IMG/VR virus record: IMGVR_UViG_3300027659_000188
Span: 1-25,365 of that record
Length of the DNA stretch: 25,365 nucleotides
Strand: one strand, 5' to 3'
From: a virus
Shown: positions 20,551 through 25,365 of the stretch, piece by piece
Numbering within the stretch: position 1 is the first letter of the stretch
Layout: the number at the start of each line of letters is the position of its first letter
The notes under the pieces: model-generated
What the model was told of the DNA's origin: nothing
Databases searched by the model: none
The model's input: only the letters and a program-made list of their open reading frames with translations
Position numbers and translations under genes: made by a program

Positions 20551-21531
20551 TTAAATAAACCGTTCAAATAGTGCCGCAGCGTCTGCTACCCTTCCGGTAG
20601 CCCTTGCTTTAGCCTTTAGTTTCTTAATCTGCTCGTTGTTCGTATCACGAGACTGCGAAACTCCCGACTTCATAACTTTCGGTGCTTCAGCTAGTTTCTT
20701 ATTGATACTAGGCTTTGACTTCTGTAGCTTGTCATACTGCATAGCCTTGTACAACGTAATTACATGACGAGAATCGACAACGCTTGCCAATTCCTCATCT
20801 GAAAACCCTAACTCTTTACCGTAGGCGCGTACTGATTTTCTCAGCACCTCACCCTTTTCAGGATCAACATAGTCAGGTAGCACAGTTGCTAACTTTTCCG
20901 ATTCTTGTCGTACTAGATTAGACATCCACTGCTGCCTGTCTTGCTCTTGTTGCACGTTAATCCGTTGCTGTTCAGCACGAATCTGAGCAATCTGCTTCTC
21001 CTTCTGCGAGAGTTCCGCTACCTTTACGGCGTAACCGATAGGATCGGTCTCCTTTAAGTAGTCAAGATTCTCTGGTTCTTCTCCACGTGAAAGCATTTGC
21101 TCTATCATTTGGAGTCGCTGTGCATACTGATCTCTCAGTTGCTTCGCCTCTTGAACAGCTTGGTATTCGGCCTGAACAGCCTTGCGTTCTTCAGCTACAG
21201 CTTGCGATTTTTTAGTATAGTCCGCGCCAAGTTGATAATTCTTAACAAGCTCGTCTAGGGTGACGTCCTTTTCTTCACCGGCAGCTTTCACACGGTAGGT
21301 ACGTTCCTGTCCTTCTTGTTCGCTATCTTCCTGTTCTTCCCCATCAGATTCATCGTAAGATTCTTCTTCAGGTTCTTCACTATCACCATCATCGGATTGA
21401 GCCTGTGCTTCTGGTTGTCCTTCGTCGGAGCCTTCGTCACCACCCATTAAACCCATGAAAGCGTTAGCCGCTTCGTTTACAGTCAACTCTCCGCTACCGG
21501 ATTCCGGTGTCGCGCTAGTCGTTTCGCTCAT
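20551..21531 (-). CDS. Capsid scaffold protein
   Basis: This 326-aa protein has a strongly acidic, disordered N-terminus (residues about 30-78, rich in Glu, Asp, Ser and Gln). The middle is a long coiled coil of Gln/Ala/Glu (about 100-215), and the C-terminus is basic and helical (KKLKAKARATGRVADAAALF). The basic C-terminal helix is where P22-type scaffolds contact the capsid inner surface. The position immediately before the major capsid gene and the coiled-coil composition fit the role of templating procapsid assembly and then leaving. No protease motif is present. Confidence 0.85.
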   Translation of the reverse strand: MSETTSATPESGSGELTVNEAANAFMGLMGGDEGSDEGQPEAQAQSDDGDSEEPEEESYDESDGEEQEDSEQEGQERTYRVKAAGEEKDVTLDELVKNYQLGADYTKKSQAVAEERKAVQAEYQAVQEAKQLRDQYAQRLQMIEQMLSRGEEPENLDYLKETDPIGYAVKVAELSQKEKQIAQIRAEQQRINVQQEQDRQQWMSNLVRQESEKLATVLPDYVDPEKGEVLRKSVRAYGKELGFSDEELASVVDSRHVITLYKAMQYDKLQKSKPSINKKLAEAPKVMKSGVSQSRDTNNEQIKKLKAKARATGRVADAAALFERFI

Positions 21532-21551
21532 GTTGTTATTTCCTTAATTTT

Positions 21552-21568
21552 ACATGGAACTGCCATGT
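21552..21568 (-). other. Small intergenic hairpin before the scaffold gene
   Basis: ACATGG (21552-21557) and CCATGT (21563-21568) form a perfect 6-bp stem with a 5-nt loop in the 41-bp gap. On the minus strand it is followed by AAAATTAAGG rather than a U-run, so it is no terminator. It may be an RNA-processing or mRNA-stabilising site that sets scaffold/capsid yields apart from the portal genes. Weak support. Confidence 0.3.
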
Positions 21569-21572
21569 CAGA

Positions 21573-21803
21573 CTACAAAATCTTCCAACGCTTTTTATCT
21601 ATGGCTTTCTGAGCTTTCAGCCCTTCTAAATGATCGGTAATACTCTCTAGCGTTCTAAGCCGTATGTAAGCCTGTTCTCTAGCTTCTGTGTCGCCATAGT
21701 CGCTATTAGTAAACTTAGATAACTCGACTTCCCTAAGCTCTGACATTACCTCTTGCCAGTTAGGATCAAGCGTTAGGTTAGTAGCCCAATCTGCCTTATT
21801 CAT
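21573..21803 (-). CDS. Small head-module protein of unknown function
   Basis: This 76-aa, mostly helical and charged protein contains two Trp-bearing helices (MNKADWATNLTLDPNWQEVM) and a C-terminal basic end (KKRWKIL). No family is recognised. Its start overlaps the portal stop by 4 nt (ATGA), so it is translated at levels tied to the portal. Small helical proteins between portal and scaffold occur in other podophages and may be assembly cofactors. That is inference. Confidence 0.65.
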   Translation of the reverse strand: MNKADWATNLTLDPNWQEVMSELREVELSKFTNSDYGDTEAREQAYIRLRTLESITDHLEGLKAQKAIDKKRWKIL

Positions 21804-23893
21804 CGTGTTATCGCACCAATCTCTTTAATCGCCTTTAGAACAATGTCAGCCTGTTTATTGCGACTATCCTCGTCAGCAATGTCCATAGCCAGCACAGCCT
21901 GTAACTGCTTAACCGCTAACTCAGCCTCTTTCAGCTTTAGTTCCTGCTGGTCTTTCTGGTTCTTCATAGCCATCTCTACGCCCTTCTGAGCATAGCTGGC
22001 TTCCAAGTTCTGACGATCTAGCTGCAACTTAGCAGCGTCAATCTGAGACATAGCCTGATTCTTCTCACGAGCTACCTGAGCCTTTTCCTGCTCAACCTGT
22101 GCCATCATCTTGGCAAACTCAGCCTGAGAATCTGGTGGTGGTGGCTTAGGAGCAGCTAACTGAGCCTCTATCTCCGGCGTAATCTTGTTCATGAACTGGT
22201 CTGCATCCTTAAAGCCAGCAGCCTCAATGAACTTAGCCAATGTATTACGATACTGACCAACAGTTACCAATGGATTACCTGGCCCATATTGCTGTAATAC
22301 CTGCTCTTGCTTAGAGATAATCATCTGCAACATAGCTAACTGCTGCTCTTTATTGCCAGAACCAAGTCCAACATTAATCGAAACGTCATACTGGTTAGAC
22401 CATTCACGCGGGTCGAACGGTACATACTCACCATTCATACGGATAACACGAGGCTTATCTTGGTATTTACACAACATCTGCAAGATACCCTGAAACAATG
22501 ATTTAACACCTGTCTCAGCAAATATACGAGCAATCAGCTCTAACTTACCAGTGCTGGCCTGTGTCATTGCAGCTACAGCCGCAGCCGTTACATTACTAAG
22601 AATGTCAGGATTTAATCCCTGCTGTGCGTCTGATACACCTGTACGCTTGGCTTGTACGCTATCCATGTACTCCAGAATAGGGAAAGCCTGAGCTGTCACG
22701 CTAGGAACCTGAATCGGCACAATAGCGTTAGGATTCTTCATCCGTACAACACCACCAGGTGTAGCGTTCAATAAGTCATCGATATTTACCTGACCATCAA
22801 CCGCACCGATACGGGCATTGTTAGTTAAATAAATGTTATCAAGCATCTGGCGAGTAACCGTAGACTTGATTAACTGAATATCCATAGTTCTGTCAGCTAA
22901 TGACTGACCAAAGAACTTGTGAGGTATCGGTATAGGGCAAATCGAATGGAATGGGACGCTATCTGTTTCTTCATCCTCCAGTATCTCACTACCGCAATAC
23001 ACAATACGACGTAGCTCTGCAATGCCATCATCATTAACGTCTAGCTTGATGTAGCACTCATACACCTCAACACGCTGCATTGAAGGGTCAAGAGACTGGT
23101 CATCTGGCTCCTCACCATTTGCAAACCTAGCAATACGTTCAGGGCTAAATGTCAGATCGTCATACGATGGCAAGTTCATCACAGTGTCTTTGTCGTAGCC
23201 CATAGCAATCATTTCTGACCGTGGGACTAAACGACGGTGCGCTGTAAACGGACTATCAGCAATAGTCTTAGCGTTCTTACTTATCAGGAATTCTTCAGGT
23301 GGAACATTCTCAATGACAACATTCCCCGAATTCTTTACCTTCTTAACTGTTACTTTATGCATCGCAATAGGAACACCACCCATGTCCACTATCTCTGTCT
23401 TTTGCTTGACGATCTCCATTGATTCGTCAGACAACAGCAAGGCAATCTCATCATCTGTCAGGTTATTGTAAGTTTCCTTAGTGACATCCGTACTATCATT
23501 CCAATAGGCTTTCACCACTCCAACCTTCTGAAGTAGCGCATCTTTGAACCAATTGTGTAGGATTAATAGACCAGCATTATCACGGTAGAAAACCCAATTA
23601 CAGTATTGAGTAGCCTGTTTAGCTGTAGCCTCATCGTCAGCCGATTGTGGCTCAAATAGGACAATATCTTCGGTGGTTGTGAATACTCGTATTAGCTGTG
23701 GCAATGCGCCATCTACAGCCTCTGCTACCTCACCAGTTACGATCTGGCTGCGACCTTCTACCTCATTCCCATACGGATCACGGAGATAGTATTCGAGTGC
23801 TTTCTGACGTTCTTCTGTAGTTTCTGAGTCAATAAAGCCAAGAGAGTTGTCGATCTCGGCCTCAAGAATTCCTTTGATTTCTTCCGATTCCAT
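21800..23893 (-). CDS. Portal protein
   Basis: This 697-aa portal is of the P22/SU10-like kind. The N-terminal part includes YYLRDPYGNEVEGRSQIV (35-52), a helix with LPQLIRVFT and the segment NWFKDALLQKVGVVKAYW (about 113-130). The wing/stem region contains VPPEEFLISKNAK and SICPIPIPHKFFGQSLAD. The helix-rich crown and the C-terminal barrel are Gln/Lys/Ala-rich (about 590-680), with a PKPPPPDS linker before them. The dodecameric portal is the DNA gate and terminase docking site. It follows the large terminase with a 24-bp gap that carries a possible promoter. Confidence 0.9.
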   Translation of the reverse strand: MESEEIKGILEAEIDNSLGFIDSETTEERQKALEYYLRDPYGNEVEGRSQIVTGEVAEAVDGALPQLIRVFTTTEDIVLFEPQSADDEATAKQATQYCNWVFYRDNAGLLILHNWFKDALLQKVGVVKAYWNDSTDVTKETYNNLTDDEIALLLSDESMEIVKQKTEIVDMGGVPIAMHKVTVKKVKNSGNVVIENVPPEEFLISKNAKTIADSPFTAHRRLVPRSEMIAMGYDKDTVMNLPSYDDLTFSPERIARFANGEEPDDQSLDPSMQRVEVYECYIKLDVNDDGIAELRRIVYCGSEILEDEETDSVPFHSICPIPIPHKFFGQSLADRTMDIQLIKSTVTRQMLDNIYLTNNARIGAVDGQVNIDDLLNATPGGVVRMKNPNAIVPIQVPSVTAQAFPILEYMDSVQAKRTGVSDAQQGLNPDILSNVTAAAVAAMTQASTGKLELIARIFAETGVKSLFQGILQMLCKYQDKPRVIRMNGEYVPFDPREWSNQYDVSINVGLGSGNKEQQLAMLQMIISKQEQVLQQYGPGNPLVTVGQYRNTLAKFIEAAGFKDADQFMNKITPEIEAQLAAPKPPPPDSQAEFAKMMAQVEQEKAQVAREKNQAMSQIDAAKLQLDRQNLEASYAQKGVEMAMKNQKDQQELKLKEAELAVKQLQAVLAMDIADEDSRNKQADIVLKAIKEIGAITR

Positions 23894-23916
23894 GCAATAC
23901 CCCTAGAATTTTACTA

Positions 23917-23947
23917 ATTATACAACCCATTGCACGTTATTTGGCAA
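23917..23947 (-). promoter_or_regulatory. Possible sigma-70 promoter in front of the portal gene
   Basis: On the minus strand, TTGCCA (23947-23942) and a perfect TATAAT (23922-23917) are separated by 19 bp. The -10 box overlaps the large terminase stop codon. The -35 box matches five of six consensus bases, but the spacer is 2 bp longer than ideal. It would start a transcript just before the portal gene. Tentative. Confidence 0.3.
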
Positions 23948-25189
23948 CTTTGATGACCATGAAGTCTCAGTATCGTCAAGACTTATCGCTAAATATCTGA
24001 AAGCGTCTGATGCATGGCTAGACCAATCGTGAAGCGGCTTGTCATAGAACACTTGCTGCTTCTCGTTATACTCCCTGCGGTAGTTCCTAAGCGCATCTAA
24101 CCCTTGCTTAGTCTTATGATCGAACCAGCATTGCGGTAATAGCCTTCTAACGGCTTGTATACCGTCTGCAATCGACAAACGAGGAGCCACTGTTATATCC
24201 AGTCCAGCTTCCTGTAAAACCTCTTTACGGCTCTTTCCTGTGCCTAGCTCCCTTACTTCCACATCATGAGGAAGGAACTGCGTGAAGCCTTCGTACTTGT
24301 TCTCTTTAAGCCAGGATACATACCAGTCCAGACCGACTCCGTGGTTCTCCGTAAAGTCAATGAGGCGTACTTCCTTTCCAACCACCTGAGCAACCCACAA
24401 AGAAGTAGAATCGCTAATCCCCAAATCCCAAGCAACATAAGACTTACATAAGTCATCACGCTCAATAGTGGTGAATCGGTTCTTCGCCTCAAGATCGTTG
24501 ATAATCTGCCCAAAATAACTCCCTTGAATGGCTGCATCGAAACTGCACTCGAATTCCTGAAAATATCGATCGTCCCCCATTTCCTTGCGAGCATCTTGGA
24601 GTTCCTTTTCTGCCAGTATCTTAGTATCACTAGCCTTAAACTCTAGTAGCGTCCATCCTTCAGCAGTCTTAGCCCTGTCCCTAAAGTCTGCAAAGTGATT
24701 CCTACCTTTAGGTGTGCCAATGAATAAGCACCACGTAGGGCTATCTTCAGTATTCCTATCCGCTAGTGCTGGCCTGATAACCTCGTTCCATATCTTAGGG
24801 TTCTGATCGCCTATCTCGTCTAAGATAACACCATCAAAATACTGGCCCCTAAGGCTGTCAGCATTATCAGAGCCGTAGAGACTAATACGACGCCCCCAAA
24901 AATCAACCCTAAGCTCGCTGATGTTAGCCACAGCCCCAAGAGGACGAGTAAATTCCAGCAGATAATCCCAAGCCACACGTTTCGACTGAGCATAAGTTGG
25001 AGCAATATAGGCAAATCGTGGGTTGGGCTTATTGCACTCAATGGCAGCCTTAATTAAATGGTTAATAGCACTTACAGTCTTGCCGAATCTTCTATGGGCA
25101 ACTACAACAGTAAACCTATGGTTATCTACAGCCTCATGTATCTGCTTCTGTAGCTCTCTAGGCTTATAAGGTATGACTATTTCTGCCAT
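23918..25189 (-). CDS. terL: Terminase large subunit
   Basis: This 423-aa packaging motor has an N-terminal ATPase and a C-terminal nuclease. Walker A is AHRRFGKT (31-38, the arginine-rich variant usual in these terminases), Walker B with catalytic Glu is VILDE (121-125), and the coupling motif is FIGTP (156-160). The RNase H-like nuclease shows WDLG (D255) and D260, D309, and the final D395 in the block HASDAFRY. It cuts concatemeric DNA and pumps it through the portal. The start overlaps the small terminase gene by 13 nt, and no clear Shine-Dalgarno sequence is seen, so coupling is likely. Confidence 0.95.
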   Translation of the reverse strand: MAEIVIPYKPRELQKQIHEAVDNHRFTVVVAHRRFGKTVSAINHLIKAAIECNKPNPRFAYIAPTYAQSKRVAWDYLLEFTRPLGAVANISELRVDFWGRRISLYGSDNADSLRGQYFDGVILDEIGDQNPKIWNEVIRPALADRNTEDSPTWCLFIGTPKGRNHFADFRDRAKTAEGWTLLEFKASDTKILAEKELQDARKEMGDDRYFQEFECSFDAAIQGSYFGQIINDLEAKNRFTTIERDDLCKSYVAWDLGISDSTSLWVAQVVGKEVRLIDFTENHGVGLDWYVSWLKENKYEGFTQFLPHDVEVRELGTGKSRKEVLQEAGLDITVAPRLSIADGIQAVRRLLPQCWFDHKTKQGLDALRNYRREYNEKQQVFYDKPLHDWSSHASDAFRYLAISLDDTETSWSSKLPNNVQWVV

Positions 25190-25365
25190 GTCACATTATG
25201 CTGTTGTGGCCCACCATCAGCACCAGTCAGCTCAGTCCTAGCCAGCTTAGGTATATGGTATTCACTTAGCTTATTCATTAAGTCTAAGGCTTTATAAGGA
25301 TCATCTTGAGCTACTTCATTGAGCCATCTGTCCATGTTAGGAGCATTGCGCTCTAGTAGATTAGC
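25177..25365 (-). CDS. terS: Terminase small subunit, C-terminal part (partial)
   Basis: This minus-strand frame enters from the right edge, so its 5' end is missing. The visible 62 residues include LLERNAPNMDRWLNEVAQDD and KALDLMNKLSEYHIPKLART, followed by ELTGADGGPQQHNVTW. The 'PKLART-E-(V/L)-TG-(K/A)-DGGP' ending is characteristic of small terminase subunits or their close relatives upstream of TerL. The protein recognises the packaging start and regulates TerL. The overlap with terL (13 nt) agrees with this. The missing N-terminal HTH should lie to the right of the window. Confidence 0.8.
   Translation of the reverse strand, partial: ANLLERNAPNMDRWLNEVAQDDPYKALDLMNKLSEYHIPKLARTELTGADGGPQQHNVTWQK

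Noticed and set aside
24253-24630. 125-aa minus-strand frame inside terL
   Set aside because: Overlaps the nuclease domain of the large terminase in another frame, with Arg/Leu/Ser-rich shadow composition.
25190-25365. Noncoding DNA upstream of terL
   Set aside because: Translation shows a continuous minus-strand frame ending at 25177 that reads as the small terminase C-terminus.

Overview
The window is part of a tailed bacteriophage genome (Caudoviricetes), most likely a short-tailed podovirus. The evidence is a large terminase, P22/SU10-type portal, scaffold, DUF5309-type capsid, head-tail adaptor, gp10-like tail hub and a run of ejection-like proteins, with no sheath, tube or tape-measure gene. 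The host should be a Gram-negative bacterium, because the phage carries a nested Rz/Rz1 spanin pair and a GH19 endolysin. The moderately AT-rich sequence and the small-protein families recall environmental (freshwater or marine) podophages. That last point, and any exact host, is inference. No integrase, tRNA, CRISPR array or insertion sequence is visible.

Left arm, plus strand (1-1851): the end of an early module. It holds the C-terminal part of an unidentified protein, perhaps a recombinase, and an SSB-like protein with an acidic IPF tip. Tandem hairpins ending in an intrinsic terminator follow. Then comes an ATGA-coupled cluster of a 63-aa HTH regulator, a membrane protein and a conserved unknown, followed by two more small genes, the last a TTG-started MazG-like nucleotide pyrophosphohydrolase.

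Right arm, minus strand (25365 down to 1817): one continuous late operon. In transcription order it runs: small terminase (partial), large terminase, portal, 76-aa protein, scaffold, major capsid, HNH homing endonuclease, conserved 99-aa protein, glycosyltransferase, adaptor, tail/fibre proteins (including a Gly-rich protein and a 20-residue-repeat protein), tail hub, C1q-like jelly-roll protein, GNAT-like protein, four ejection-type proteins, and a second Gly-rich fibre. It ends in a dense lysis/membrane cluster, a Cys-rich protein and an HTH-metallophosphoesterase. Many genes overlap by 1 nt (TAATG) or 4 nt (ATGA), implying strong translational coupling. The two arms converge, and the last 35 bp of the MazG-like and phosphoesterase genes overlap.

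Points most worth attention: a hairpin that hides the ribosome-binding site of the homing endonuclease next to the capsid gene; a membrane/coiled-coil gene whose coding-like sequence extends upstream to an apparent ATT start; a previously uncalled 52-aa exported peptide between holin-like and spanin genes; two distinct glycine-rich adhesin-type proteins; a structural protein with an exact 20-residue repeat; and a GNAT-like protein in the position of T7 gp13.
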